Below, in pieces: positions 16,088 to 24,740 of a stretch of DNA of 64,000 bases; position 1 is the first letter of the stretch, and every line of letters starts with the position of its first letter. Under the pieces are notes generated by a model. That model had not been told where the DNA came from. It was given only the letters and a program-made list of their open reading frames with translations, and did no database searches. A program made the position numbers and the translations under genes. The stretch is taken from contig NZ_JACEIC010000002.1 of assembly GCF_013778305.1 (NCBI RefSeq), positions 2,133,669 through 2,197,668 of the forward strand. Direction: 5' to 3'. The DNA comes from Nocardioides agri. GTDB lineage: Bacteria > Actinomycetota > Actinomycetes > Propionibacteriales > Nocardioidaceae.

Positions 16088-17506
16088 TCAGTGCGCCATG
16101 TCGACGAAGCGGGAGTAGTGGCCCTGGAAGGCGACGGTGATGTCGCGGGTGGGGCCGTTGCGGTGCTTGGCGACGATCAGGTCGGCCTCGCCGGGGCGGG
16201 TCGACTCCTTCTCGTAGACGTCGTCGCGGTGCAGCAGCACCACCATGTCGGCGTCCTGCTCGATCGAGCCGGACTCACGCAGGTCGCTGACCATCGGGCG
16301 CTTGTCGGCGCGCTGCTCGGGACCACGGTTGAGCTGGGAGAGCGCGATGACCGGGACCTCGAGCTCCTTGGCGAGCAGCTTGATCTGCCGCGAGAACTCC
16401 GAGACCTCGAGCTGGCGGGACTCGACCTTCTTGCCCGAGGTCATCAGCTGGAGGTAGTCGATGACGATCAGCCGCAGGTCGTGGCGCTGGCGGAGCCGGC
16501 GGGCCTTGGCCCGGATCTCCATCATCGTCATGTTGGGCGAGTCGTCGATGAACATCGGCGCCGAGGACACCTCGCCCATCTTGCGGGCCAGCTTGGCCCA
16601 GTCGTCGTCGGTCATGTTGCCGTTGCGGATGTGGTTGAGCGGCACCTTCGCCTCCGCCGAGAGCAGGCGCATGGTGATCTCGGTGCGCGTCATCTCGAGG
16701 CTGAAGAAGACGCTGGCGAGGTTGTTGTGGATCGAGGCCGCACGGCAGAAGTCGAGGGCCAGGGTCGACTTGCCCATCGCCGGACGCGCGGCGACGATGA
16801 TCATCTGCCCGCCGTGGAAGCCGTTGGTGAGGTCGTCGAAGTCGGCGAACCCGGTGGGCACGCCGTAGATGCCGGCCTCGCGGTTGGAGATCGCCTCGAT
16901 CTCGTCGAGGACGCCGTCCATGATGTCGCTCAGCGGCGCGTAGTCCTCCGACGAGCGCTTGTCGGTGACCTTGTAGACCTCGGCCTGCGCCTCGTCGACG
17001 ATCGCGTCGACCTGACCCTCGCCCGCGTAGCCGATCTGGACGATCTTGGTGCCGGCGTCGACCAGGCGCCGCAGGATCGCCTTCTCGCGGACGATCTCGG
17101 CGTAGTAGCCGGCGTTGGCGGCGATCGGCACGTTGGCCGAGAGCGTGTGGAGGTAGGGCGCCCCGCCGATGCGCTGCAGCTCGCCGCGACGCTGGAGCTC
17201 GGCCGCGACCGTGACCATGTCGACCGGCTCGCCGCGGCCGTAGAGGTCGATGATCGCGTCGAAGATCGTCTCGTGCGACGGGCGGTAGAAGTCGACGCCG
17301 CGGATCGCCTCGCTGACGTCGGCGATCGCGTCCTTGGAGATGAGCATCGAGCCGAGCACGGACTGCTCGGCGGCCATGTCCTGGGGTGGGGTGCGATCAC
17401 CCGGCGTGCTCGGCCGCTCGCCCGGCGCGTACGGCGCGGGCCCGTCGCCCCACTCCTCGAACGGCGGGTCGGGAAAGCCTCGTGCGTCCTGCTCGGTGAC
17501 GCTCAT
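16088..17506 (-). CDS. dnaB: Replicative DNA helicase DnaB
   Basis: Hexameric 5'-3' helicase that unwinds the fork and recruits primase. The 472-residue protein has the N-terminal DnaB domain (from PQDMAAEQSVLGSML) and a RecA-like domain with Walker A ARPAMGKSTLA and Walker B LIVIDYLQL. No intein interrupts it, although actinobacterial dnaB genes often carry one. The ATG at 17506 follows GGGGGAG; longer in-frame starts up to 17578 lack comparable sites. The gene is single, with a 470-bp upstream gap containing DnaA-like boxes. Confidence 0.95.
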   Translation of the reverse strand: MSVTEQDARGFPDPPFEEWGDGPAPYAPGERPSTPGDRTPPQDMAAEQSVLGSMLISKDAIADVSEAIRGVDFYRPSHETIFDAIIDLYGRGEPVDMVTVAAELQRRGELQRIGGAPYLHTLSANVPIAANAGYYAEIVREKAILRRLVDAGTKIVQIGYAGEGQVDAIVDEAQAEVYKVTDKRSSEDYAPLSDIMDGVLDEIEAISNREAGIYGVPTGFADFDDLTNGFHGGQMIIVAARPAMGKSTLALDFCRAASIHNNLASVFFSLEMTRTEITMRLLSAEAKVPLNHIRNGNMTDDDWAKLARKMGEVSSAPMFIDDSPNMTMMEIRAKARRLRQRHDLRLIVIDYLQLMTSGKKVESRQLEVSEFSRQIKLLAKELEVPVIALSQLNRGPEQRADKRPMVSDLRESGSIEQDADMVVLLHRDDVYEKESTRPGEADLIVAKHRNGPTRDITVAFQGHYSRFVDMAH

Positions 17507-17976
17507 CAGCCCGTCGCTCCCCCTGCTCGCTACCCGGCTCCGACCCGCGTCCCCGACGCTAGGCGGGACCACCGACATCCACCCCCGGCGGTGCCGGACC
17601 CCCCGGACAGTACGGGGCCGGGTGCCGTCGACGACAGTGCCCTATCCACAGGTCCCGCGGCAGCCTGGGGATAACCCGCCGCTCCCTCGTGGACGACACG
17701 CCGCGAGGTGTGCACAGGTTGGGGACCGCCCTGTGGAGACCAAACCGGCCCGACCGGTAATGTGCGCTCTGACCTGCGACAACGCTGACACACAGGTGTG
17801 GATGGAAAATTGTCGGTCGAGAACTCGGTTCAGACGCCGGTCACCTGACGGCCACCTGTTGGTTTGTCGACTTAGCGTGGTGGGTGCAGGTTTTCCCTAG
17901 CTTGTCCACAAGTGTTGATGACTAGTCTGGTAAGGATCGAGCGGCCGTCCATGACCCTTACGATGACTAGACCCGC
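17507..17976. promoter_or_regulatory. Divergent dnaB / MATE intergenic region with DnaA-like boxes
   Basis: A 470-bp gap without a gene. It holds a consensus DnaA box TTGTCCACA at 17902-17910 and several weaker relatives (a TATCCACA core near 17643, TGTGGAGAC near 17732). The right end carries the MATE promoter: -10 TACGAT at 17959-17964, an inverted repeat GTAAGG/CCTTAC (17930-17935, 17956-17961), and the direct repeat GATGACTAG (17918-17926 and 17962-17970). Confidence 0.5.
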
Positions 17977-19305
17977 ATGACCAGCCGCGCCCCGGACCGC
18001 GAGATCCTCCGGCTCGCCGTGCCGGCCTTCCTCGCGCTGGTCGCGGAGCCGCTCTTCCTGCTCGCCGACGCCGCGATCGTCGGGCACCTCGGCACCGCGT
18101 CGCTGGCCGGGCTGGGCGTCGCCGCGGCGGTGCTGCAGACGCTCATCGGCATCTGCGTCTTCCTCGCCTACGGCACCACCGCGAGCGTCGCCCGCAAGCT
18201 GGGGGCGGGCGACCTCAGGGGCGCGCTGGCCCAGGGCGTCGACGGCATCTGGCTGGCCGTCGGACTCGGGGCCGCGATCACCGTGGTCGGCGTGCTGGCC
18301 ACCGGGCCGCTGGTCGCGGCCTTCGGCCCCGTGCCGGAGGTCCGCGACGCGGCCGAGACCTACCTGCGGATCGCGTTCCTCGGCACCGTCCCGCTGCTGG
18401 TGATGCTCGCCGCCACCGGCGTGCTCCGCGGCCTGCAGGACACCCGGACCCCGCTCGTCGTCGCGGTCGGCGGCAACGCGCTCAACATCGTGCTCAACCT
18501 GCTGCTGGTCTATCCCGTGGGACTCGGCATCGCGGGCTCGGCACTCGGCTCGGTCCTCGCGCAGGCGGCGAGCGCCGCCGCGTTCCTGGTGGTCGTGGTC
18601 CGCGGTGCGCGCCGCGAGCGCGCCTCGCTGCGGCCCGACCTGCCCGGCATCCGGGCCGCATGGCGCACCGGCGTGCCCCTGGTCGTCCGGACGCTCACGC
18701 TGCGCGCCGCCCTCCTCCTGACGACGTACGCCGTGACGTCCGGCGCCGCCGCCGGCGAGCAGGGCGTCGACCTGGCCACCCATCAGCTCGCGATGACGCT
18801 GTGGACCTTCCTGGCCTTCGCCCTGGACGCCATCGCCATCGCCGCGCAGGCGCTCACCGGCCGGCTGCTCGGTGCCGGCGACGTGAGCGGCACCCGGAGC
18901 ACCACCGACCGGATGGTGCGCTGGGGCGCGTGGAGCGGCGTGATGACCGGCCTGCTGCTCGCGGCCGCGAGCCCGTGGCTCGGCAGCCTCTTCACCGGCG
19001 ACGGTGCCGTGCAGGACCTGCTGGTGCCGGTGCTGCTCGTGGCCGCGCTCGGTCAGCCGATCGCCGGGGTGGTGTTCGTGCTCGACGGGGTGCTCATCGG
19101 TGCCGGCGACGGCCGCTACCTCGCGCGCGCCGGACTGGTCACCTTCGTCGTCTACGCTCCCGTCGTGCTCGCCCTGGGCGCCGCGTCCGCCGGGGTGGTC
19201 GCGATCTGGGTGGCGTTCTCCGCGCTCTTCATGGGCGCCCGCCTCGCCGTTCTCCTCCATCGAGCGCGTGGCGACGCCTGGCTGGTGACCGGCGCGCGCG
19301 CCTGA
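17977..19305 (+). CDS. MATE-family efflux transporter (DinF-like)
   Basis: Integral membrane exporter of 442 residues with about twelve hydrophobic segments in two homologous halves, as in MATE/DinF proteins that exchange cationic drugs for sodium or protons. The N-terminal half contains LADAAIVGHLG and GTTASVARKLGAG, typical of the family. The ATG at 17977 lies only about six bases after the transcript start predicted from TACGAT at 17959-17964, so the message is nearly leaderless. It is monocistronic and ends in a shared bidirectional hairpin. Substrate is unknown. Confidence 0.88.
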   Translation: MTSRAPDREILRLAVPAFLALVAEPLFLLADAAIVGHLGTASLAGLGVAAAVLQTLIGICVFLAYGTTASVARKLGAGDLRGALAQGVDGIWLAVGLGAAITVVGVLATGPLVAAFGPVPEVRDAAETYLRIAFLGTVPLLVMLAATGVLRGLQDTRTPLVVAVGGNALNIVLNLLLVYPVGLGIAGSALGSVLAQAASAAAFLVVVVRGARRERASLRPDLPGIRAAWRTGVPLVVRTLTLRAALLLTTYAVTSGAAAGEQGVDLATHQLAMTLWTFLAFALDAIAIAAQALTGRLLGAGDVSGTRSTTDRMVRWGAWSGVMTGLLLAAASPWLGSLFTGDGAVQDLLVPVLLVAALGQPIAGVVFVLDGVLIGAGDGRYLARAGLVTFVVYAPVVLALGAASAGVVAIWVAFSALFMGARLAVLLHRARGDAWLVTGARA

Positions 19306-19322
19306 TCGGTCCGGGCACGCAG

Positions 19323-19357
19323 CAGGGGCCGCCCTCCCGGAGGAGGAACGGCCCCTG
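19323..19357. terminator. Bidirectional hairpin between MATE gene and rplI
   Basis: CAGGGGCCG (19323-19331) pairs with CGGCCCCTG (19349-19357) over a 17-base loop that itself contains a CCTCC/GGAGG inner dyad. It serves both converging transcripts. Confidence 0.75.
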
Positions 19358-19378
19358 ATGGGCAGCACTGGAGAAGCG

Positions 19379-19825
19379 TCAGGCCGGGATGACGTTGAGG
19401 GCCACCGTGGCGGACACCTCGTCGTGCAGCTTGACCGACACCTCGTGGTTGCCGAGACCCTTGATCGGGTTGGTGACGACGATCGTGCGCTTGTCGACCT
19501 TCTCGCCCGAGGTCTCCGCGAGGGCGTCGGCGATCTCACCGACGGTCACGGCACCGAACAGGCGGCCGCCGGCGCCGGCGCGCACCTTGACGCTGACCGG
19601 CTGGGCCTCGAGCTTGGTCTTGATCTCCTCGGCGTGGCCGAGGTCGCGGACCGCGCGGGAGGAGCGGGCGGCCTTGATCGACTCGACCTGCTTCTCGCCA
19701 CCACGGGTCCACCGCAGCGCGAGGCCGCGCGGCACGAGGTAGTTGCGGCCGTAGCCGTCCTTCACCTCGACGACGTCGCCCGGGGCGCCGAGGCCGGTGA
19801 CTTCCTGGGTCAGGATGAGCTTCAT
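19379..19825 (-). CDS. rplI: 50S ribosomal protein L9
   Basis: Two-domain 23S rRNA-binding protein of 148 residues. The N-terminal domain [20 protein letters not shown] and the family segment [13 protein letters not shown] are diagnostic, joined by the long helix to the C-terminal domain. The start follows AAAGGAG. It is last in the rpsF-ssb-rpsR-rplI group, the standard bacterial order. Confidence 0.97.
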   Translation of the reverse strand: MKLILTQEVTGLGAPGDVVEVKDGYGRNYLVPRGLALRWTRGGEKQVESIKAARSSRAVRDLGHAEEIKTKLEAQPVSVKVRAGAGGRLFGAVTVGEIADALAETSGEKVDKRTIVVTNPIKGLGNHEVSVKLHDEVSATVALNVIPA

Positions 19826-19839
19826 GTCCTGGACTCCTT

Positions 19840-20076
19840 TCAGCGACCGGTCGAGGTGTAGGGCAGCAGCGCGAGCTCGCGCGCGTTCTTGACGGCGATG
19901 GCCACGTCGCGCTGGTGCTGGACGCAGTTGCCGGTCACGCGACGCGCACGGATCTTGCCGCGGTCGGAGATGAACTTGCGGAGCAGCGTGGCGTCCTTGT
20001 AGTCGACGCCGGTCGCCTTCTCCTTGCAGAACTGGCAAACCTTCTTCTTCGGCTTGCGAATCACTGCCTTGGCCAT
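19840..20076 (-). CDS. rpsR: 30S ribosomal protein S18
   Basis: Platform protein of the small subunit that contacts S6, 78 residues. It keeps the cysteine pair CQFC near residue 14 plus a later Cys and His (GNCVQHQ), suggesting the zinc-carrying form rather than the zinc-free paralogue many actinobacteria keep for zinc starvation. The conserved [10 protein letters not shown] segment is present. It lies 14 bp before rplI. Confidence 0.96.
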   Translation of the reverse strand: MAKAVIRKPKKKVCQFCKEKATGVDYKDATLLRKFISDRGKIRARRVTGNCVQHQRDVAIAVKNARELALLPYTSTGR

Positions 20077-20153
20077 TGTGGTGCTTCCTTTCTAGAAGCC
20101 CGGCCCAGACTGGTTACTGGCCCGGAATGGTTGAGGGTGTTCGGATGGGTGGA

Positions 20154-20711
20154 TCAGAACGGGGGCTCGTCGGAGCCGGCGCCCGGAGCGCCCCACGGGT
20201 CGTTGGCCGGAGCGGACTGGCCGCCCCCGCCTCCGCCCTGCTGGGGAGCGGGCGTCGCCCACGGGTCGTTGCCACCGCCGCCGCCGGACTGCGGGCGGGG
20301 CTGACCGCCCTGCCCGCCGCCGGAGTAGCCACCGCCGCCGCCCGAGCGGGACGCGCGGGTGACCTTGGCGGTCGCGAAGGCCAGCGCGGGGCCGACCTCG
20401 TCGACCTCGAGCTCCACGACGGTGCGCTTCTCGCCCTCGCGGGTCTCGTAGGAGCGCTGCTTCAGGCGGCCCTGCACGATCACGCGCATGCCGCGCTGCA
20501 GGGACTCGGCAACGTTCTCCGCGGCCTGCCGCCACACCGAGCAGGAGAGGAACAGCGCGTCGCCGTCCTTCCACTCGTTGGTCTGGCGGTCGAAGGTGCG
20601 CGGCGTCGACGCGATCCGGAAGTTGGCCACGGCCGCCCCCGCGGGGGTGAAGCGCAGCTCCGGGTCGTCGACGAGGTTGCCGACCACCGTGATGACGGTC
20701 TCGCCTGCCAT
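20154..20711 (-). CDS. ssb: Single-stranded DNA-binding protein
   Basis: Essential ssDNA-coating protein of 185 residues. Residues 1-110 form the OB fold ([33 protein letters not shown]), followed by a Gly-rich disordered tail and the acidic tip DEPPF that docks replication and repair partners. The tail holds NDPWG/NDPWA-type repeats usual in actinobacteria. The ATG at 20711 has GAGGAG eight bases before it; the longer reading frame to 20765 is not used. Confidence 0.97.
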   Translation of the reverse strand: MAGETVITVVGNLVDDPELRFTPAGAAVANFRIASTPRTFDRQTNEWKDGDALFLSCSVWRQAAENVAESLQRGMRVIVQGRLKQRSYETREGEKRTVVELEVDEVGPALAFATAKVTRASRSGGGGGYSGGGQGGQPRPQSGGGGGNDPWATPAPQQGGGGGGQSAPANDPWGAPGAGSDEPPF

Positions 20712-20835
20712 GAGGTCTCCTCGAGCGTTGTTCTGATCAGAGTCGGTCAGTGGTCGTGCGACCACGCCCGCACATCGTTGCGTCTAGCACCGACACACGG
20801 AAGCGTTTCTCCACAGCGTCCCGGAGGACGAGGGG

Positions 20836-21123
20836 TCACTGCGCGGCGCGCAGCACCTTCGTGCGGAGGATCGACTCGTTGAGGGTGAGCTGGCGGTCGA
20901 GCTCCTTGACCGTGGCCGGCTCGGCGTTCAGCGTGATGACGGCGTAGATGCCCTCGGCGTTCTTCTTGACCTCGTAGGCCAGGCGACGCCGGCCCCACAC
21001 GTCGACGGACTCGACGGTGCCGCCGTCCTTGCGGACGACGTTCAGGTACTTGTCGAGGGACCCCTCGACGGTCCGCTCTTCGATGCTGGGGTCGAGGATG
21101 ACCATCACTTCGTAGGCACGCAC
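20836..21123 (-). CDS. rpsF: 30S ribosomal protein S6
   Basis: S18-binding ribosomal protein of 95 residues starting [17 protein letters not shown] and containing [15 protein letters not shown], both diagnostic. The GTG at 21123 is preceded by AGGAGGTGG, which decides the start against a very long upstream reading frame. It is first in the rpsF-ssb-rpsR-rplI group. The 124-bp gap to ssb is longer than the other gaps in the group. Confidence 0.96.
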   Translation of the reverse strand: MRAYEVMVILDPSIEERTVEGSLDKYLNVVRKDGGTVESVDVWGRRRLAYEVKKNAEGIYAVITLNAEPATVKELDRQLTLNESILRTKVLRAAQ

Positions 21124-21291
21124 AGCGGTCTCCACCTCCTCTGGACTGAGACGGCCACGGACTCTCCGTGGCAGGAGGGCTTTGCGTATGTCCCCGCACA
21201 CGACCCGTCGGTGGGTCGGCCAGGGAACGCTCAAGGCTAGCAGCGGGCACCGGCGGTGAGGAAAACCGCGCGAGCGGGTAGGAGGACCCTG

Positions 21292-22206
21292 ATGACCTCG
21301 CCCGCACCGCCGCTCCCGCTCGCCGGCCGCTACCAGCTCCTGGACCGGATCGGCAGCGGCGCCATGGGCTCGGTCTGGCGGGCCACCGACCTGCGCACCG
21401 GGGAGACGGTCGCCGCCAAGGTGCTCGGCGCCCACGACAGCGCGATGCTCCTGCGCTTCGTGCGCGAGCAGTCGCTGCGGATCCGGCACCCGCACGTGCT
21501 GGCCCCCACCGGCTGGGCGGCCGACGACCACCGGGTGGTGCTCGGCATGGACCTCGTGCGCGGCGGGTCGCTCGACGACCTGCTCGCCGAGACCGGTCCG
21601 CTGCCCACGTCGTACGCCGTGCTCCTGCTCGACCAGCTGCTCCAGGCCCTCGCGGCCGTGCACGCCGCCGGGGTCGTGCACCGGGACGTGAAGCCGGCCA
21701 ACCTGCTGCTCGAGCCGACCGGCGACGGTGCGCCCTTCCTGCGGCTCGGCGACTTCGGGGTGGCCGTGCCCGTCGAGGACGTGCGGCTGACGCGCGGCCC
21801 GGCCGCGATCGGCACCGACGGCTACATGGCACCCGAGCAGGTCGGCGGGGCGGCGCCGGACCCGCGACAGGACGTGTACGCCGCCGGCGTGGTCGCCGTG
21901 CAGCTGCTCACCGGCCGGCCACCGCGCGTCGGGCACCCGTCGCTCGTGCCGGAGGGGCCGCTGCGGCCCCTGCTCGGCGCGATGACCCATTCCGACCCGG
22001 CCGTCCGGACGCCGTCCGCTGCCGCGGCGCTCGAGCGGCTGCGCCGCCTCGACGTGCCTGGCGACGGACCCTGGCCGTGGGTGCCCGACCGTCTCGGCGA
22101 GCCGACCCCGGCGCGTGGGCGCGACCGGGCCGCCGTCGCGCTCGTGGCGGCGCTGGTGGTCGTGGTGGTCGCGCTGGCGGCGTACCTGCTTGCCACCGCT
22201 CACTAG
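21292..22206 (+). CDS. Membrane-anchored Ser/Thr protein kinase without extracellular sensor
   Basis: Hanks-type kinase of 304 residues with every catalytic motif: P-loop GSGAMGSVW, Lys43 in VAAKVLG, catalytic loop [10 protein letters not shown], metal-binding DFG and APEQ. A single hydrophobic helix lies at the very C-terminus, with only about four residues beyond it, so unlike PknB there is no PASTA or other outer domain. The ATG at 21292 follows AGGAGG by six bases; the in-frame GTG at 21256 has no site. Signal input must come from the membrane or a partner protein. It may share a transcript with the dehydratase gene nine bases downstream. Confidence 0.9.
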   Translation: MTSPAPPLPLAGRYQLLDRIGSGAMGSVWRATDLRTGETVAAKVLGAHDSAMLLRFVREQSLRIRHPHVLAPTGWAADDHRVVLGMDLVRGGSLDDLLAETGPLPTSYAVLLLDQLLQALAAVHAAGVVHRDVKPANLLLEPTGDGAPFLRLGDFGVAVPVEDVRLTRGPAAIGTDGYMAPEQVGGAAPDPRQDVYAAGVVAVQLLTGRPPRVGHPSLVPEGPLRPLLGAMTHSDPAVRTPSAAAALERLRRLDVPGDGPWPWVPDRLGEPTPARGRDRAAVALVAALVVVVVALAAYLLATAH

Positions 22207-22215
22207 CGTGGCCTC

Positions 22216-23184
22216 GTGGACGCCGACTCGCTCGCAGCCGCTCGCGGCCGCATCGCCGCGGACGTGCCACCGACGCCCGCCCGTCGCTGGCCGCTGCTGG
22301 AGCGCGCGACCGGCACCGAGACCTGGGTCAAGCACGAGAACCACAACCCCACCGGCGCCTTCAAGGTCCGCGGCGGGCTCAACCTCGCGGCCCGCACGGT
22401 CGAGGCGGGCGGGTCGCCCGGGCTGATCTCGGCCAGCCGCGGCAACCACAGCCAGAGCCTGGCCTTCGCCGGCGCCCGGCACGGTCTGCCCGTGACGATC
22501 GTGGTGCCGGAGGGCAACTCGCCCGACAAGAACGCCGCCACCGAGGCGTTCGGCGCCGAGCTCGTGGTCCACGGCGCCGACTTCCAGGCCGCGCTCGAGC
22601 ACGCGGTCGCGCTGGCGGAGGAGCGCGGCCTGATGCTGGTGCCGCCCTTCCACCCGTGGCTGGTCGAGGGCGTGGCGACCTACGCTGCGGAGCTCCACGA
22701 GCAGGTGCCCGGCCTCGACGTCGTCTACGTCCCGGTCGGGATGGGCAGCGGCATCTGCGCCAACATCGCGGTCCGCGACCTCCTCGGCGCCGGCACGGAG
22801 GTCGTCGGGGTGGTGGCCGAGCGCGCTCCGGCGTACGCGCTGTCCTTCGTGGCCGGCGAGCCGGTGTCGACGCCGAGCGCCGACACGTTCGTCGACGGCG
22901 TCGCCTGCCGGACCCCCGACCCGGAGGCGGTCCGGCTCATCGTGGCCGGCGCCGCCCGCATCGTGCGGGTGAGCGAGGAGCAGGCCGAGGGGGCGATGGC
23001 GCTGGCCTACCGGAGCACCCACAACCTCCCCGAGCCCGCCGGGTCGCTGGCGCTGGCCGGGCTCCTGGCGGAGCGCGACGCGGTGGCCGGCAAGCGGGTG
23101 GCGGTCATCCAGACCGGCGGCAACGCGGACTTCGAGGTGCTGGCGCGGGCGCTGTCCGCGGGCCGTTCTACCGTGGAGCCATGA
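22216..23184 (+). CDS. PLP-dependent threonine/serine dehydratase-like protein
   Basis: Fold-type II PLP enzyme of 322 residues, probably deaminating threonine or serine. Lys50 in [11 protein letters not shown] is the Schiff-base lysine, [10 protein letters not shown] is the substrate loop and QTGGNADF the phosphate-side C-terminal motif. There is no regulatory ACT domain, which suggests a catabolic rather than biosynthetic type. Serine racemase-like or ectoine-related members look similar, so exact substrate is uncertain. The GTG start is nine bases after the kinase stop, and the stop overlaps the endonuclease start as ATGA. Confidence 0.82.
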   Translation: MDADSLAAARGRIAADVPPTPARRWPLLERATGTETWVKHENHNPTGAFKVRGGLNLAARTVEAGGSPGLISASRGNHSQSLAFAGARHGLPVTIVVPEGNSPDKNAATEAFGAELVVHGADFQAALEHAVALAEERGLMLVPPFHPWLVEGVATYAAELHEQVPGLDVVYVPVGMGSGICANIAVRDLLGAGTEVVGVVAERAPAYALSFVAGEPVSTPSADTFVDGVACRTPDPEAVRLIVAGAARIVRVSEEQAEGAMALAYRSTHNLPEPAGSLALAGLLAERDAVAGKRVAVIQTGGNADFEVLARALSAGRSTVEP

Positions 23185-23978
23185 CCGCCCTCGCCATCGG
23201 AGCCCACGTCGACCAGTCCGACCCGATCGCCGAGGCGCAGGCGCGCGGCATGTCCCACGTGCAGTTCTTCCTCGGCGACCCGCAGGGCTACAAGGGCCCG
23301 GAGTTCCGGTACGCCGGAGGCGCCGAGGGCCTGAAGGCGGACGCCGAGGCGGCGGGCATCGGGCTCTACGTGCACGCGCCCTACATCGTCAACGTCGCCA
23401 CCACCAACAACCGGATCCGGATCCCGAGCCGCAAGCTGCTGCAGCAGCACGTCGACGCGGCCGCCTCGATCGGCGCCCGGGGTCTGATCGTGCACGGCGG
23501 TCACGTCAACAAGGACGACGACCCGGCCAAGGGCTTCGACAACTGGCGCAAGGCCGTCGAAGCGGTCGACCTCAAGCTGCCACTGCTGATCGAGAACACC
23601 GCCGGCGGCGACAACGCGATGACCCGCTACCTCGACCGGATCGGCCGCGTCTTCGACGCGATCTCGACGACCGAGCAGTTCGACCTCGTCGGCTTCTGCC
23701 TCGACACCTGCCACGCCCACGCGGGCGGCAACCCGCTCGAGACCGTGGTCGACGACGTCCTTAGGATCACCGGCCGGATCGACCTCGTGCACTGCAACGA
23801 CAGCCGCGACGCGTTCGACTCCGGCGCCGATCGGCACGCCAACCTCGGCGCCGGCAAGGTCGACCCCGACCTGCTCGCGGCCGTCGTCCGCGACGCGGGC
23901 GCCCCGGTCGTCCTGGAGACTCCGGGCGGGGCCGCCGAGCACACCGCCGACGCCGGCTGGCTGGCCGAGCGGCTGTAG
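23181..23978 (+). CDS. nfo: Endonuclease IV-type AP endonuclease (deoxyribonuclease IV)
   Basis: TIM-barrel metalloenzyme of 265 residues expected to cut DNA at abasic sites in base excision repair. Metal-ligand motifs are visible: IVHGGH near residue 110, [18 protein letters not shown] and HCNDSRD followed by [11 protein letters not shown]. The gene overlaps the dehydratase by ATGA. A distant xylose-isomerase-like function is possible but the DTCHAHA and DRHANLG combination fits endonuclease IV. It is immediately followed by the tandem-repeat array. Confidence 0.9.
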   Translation: MTALAIGAHVDQSDPIAEAQARGMSHVQFFLGDPQGYKGPEFRYAGGAEGLKADAEAAGIGLYVHAPYIVNVATTNNRIRIPSRKLLQQHVDAAASIGARGLIVHGGHVNKDDDPAKGFDNWRKAVEAVDLKLPLLIENTAGGDNAMTRYLDRIGRVFDAISTTEQFDLVGFCLDTCHAHAGGNPLETVVDDVLRITGRIDLVHCNDSRDAFDSGADRHANLGAGKVDPDLLAAVVRDAGAPVVLETPGGAAEHTADAGWLAERL

Positions 23979-23984
23979 GGGCTT

Positions 23985-24322
23985 GCCGGTTCGCCCTCAT
24001 CCCTTGATGGAACGGCGGTTCCCCGGGCGAGCTCGGCGTGGAAGGCGCCGGTTCGCCGTCATCCCTTGATGGAACGGCGGTTCCCCGGGCGAGCTCGGCG
24101 TGGAAAGCGCCCGTTCGGCCTCATCCCTTGATGGAACCGCGGTTCCCCGGGCGAGCCCGGCGTGGAAAGCGCCCGTTCGGCCTCATCCCTTGATGAAACC
24201 GCGGTTCCCCGGGCGAGCCCGGCGTGGAAGGCGCCGGGTCGGCCTCATCCCTTGATGAAACCGCGGTTCCCCGGGCGAGCTCGGCGTGGAAAGTGCCGGT
24301 TCGGCCTCATCCCTTGATGAAA
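23985..24322. repeat. 62-bp tandem repeat array, five units plus a partial sixth
   Basis: The core CATCCCTTGATG recurs at 23998, 24060, 24122, 24184, 24246 and 24308, exactly 62 bp apart each time. Each unit contains three dyads: CATC-CCTT-GATG; a GGAACCGCGGTTCC-type palindrome, perfect in unit 3 and decayed in the others; and CCCGGGCGAGCTCGG or CCGGGCGAGCCCGG. Units differ by a few point changes, some shared by neighbours. It fills the whole 361-bp gap between the converging nfo and 109-residue genes. Because 62 is not a multiple of three, reading frames do not persist, so it is non-coding. Confidence 0.95.
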
Positions 24323-24339
24323 CGCCGACGGGCCTCGGG

Positions 24340-24669
24340 CTAGACGACCCGGATCGTGAGGTCGCGCACCTCGCCGGCGCCGGAGCGGTCCACGCGCCGG
24401 CGCACCAGCCGCAGCGGCACCTCGTCGGCCTCGCCGGCGTCGAAGACCAGGAACAGGAAGTCGTGCGGACCCTCCTCGAGCGGCAGCAGGGACCCGGGGC
24501 GCTCGAGCACCTGCCACCGGCTCAGACCCAGCCCGCGGCGGCGGAACTTCACCGCCAGCCTGCAGCCGGCGGGCACCGACAGCCGGAGGCCGGGGTGCGG
24601 GTCGTGGACGACGTGCACGGTGGTCCTGCGCGTCGGTCGAACGGGTGCGGGAGTGCTGACCATCGTCAT
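24340..24669 (-). CDS. Small beta-rich protein, possibly chagasin/I42-inhibitor-like
   Basis: A 109-residue protein without signal peptide, last gene of the sigma-subtilase-CHAT cluster. The ATG at 24669 has GAGGAG eight bases upstream. After a short basic N-terminus the pattern is alternating beta strands: RLSVPAGCRLAVKF, a central GLGLSRWQVLERPGSLL turn, DFLFLVFDAGEADEVPLRLV, and a final strand. This resembles the Ig-like fold of I42 cysteine-protease inhibitors, but the diagnostic loop sequences are not clear, so the match is structural impression only. Next to two proteases, an inhibitor or substrate role is plausible. Confidence 0.65.
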   Translation of the reverse strand: MTMVSTPAPVRPTRRTTVHVVHDPHPGLRLSVPAGCRLAVKFRRRGLGLSRWQVLERPGSLLPLEEGPHDFLFLVFDAGEADEVPLRLVRRRVDRSGAGEVRDLTIRVV

Positions 24670-24740
24670 CGGTGGCTCCTCGGGTAGAGCGGTTCCCCTG
24701 ACGCGGTTCAGGAGCAGGACGTCGCCGCCCTGATACCGGC

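Noticed and set aside
23985..24322. CRISPR array
   Set aside because: The repeats are direct tandem copies of a 62-bp unit with no unique spacers, and no cas genes are nearby.
24245..24517. A 90-codon minus-strand frame entering the 62-bp repeats
   Set aside because: The repeat length is not a multiple of three and the frame is an Arg/Gly-rich shadow of the 109-residue gene.
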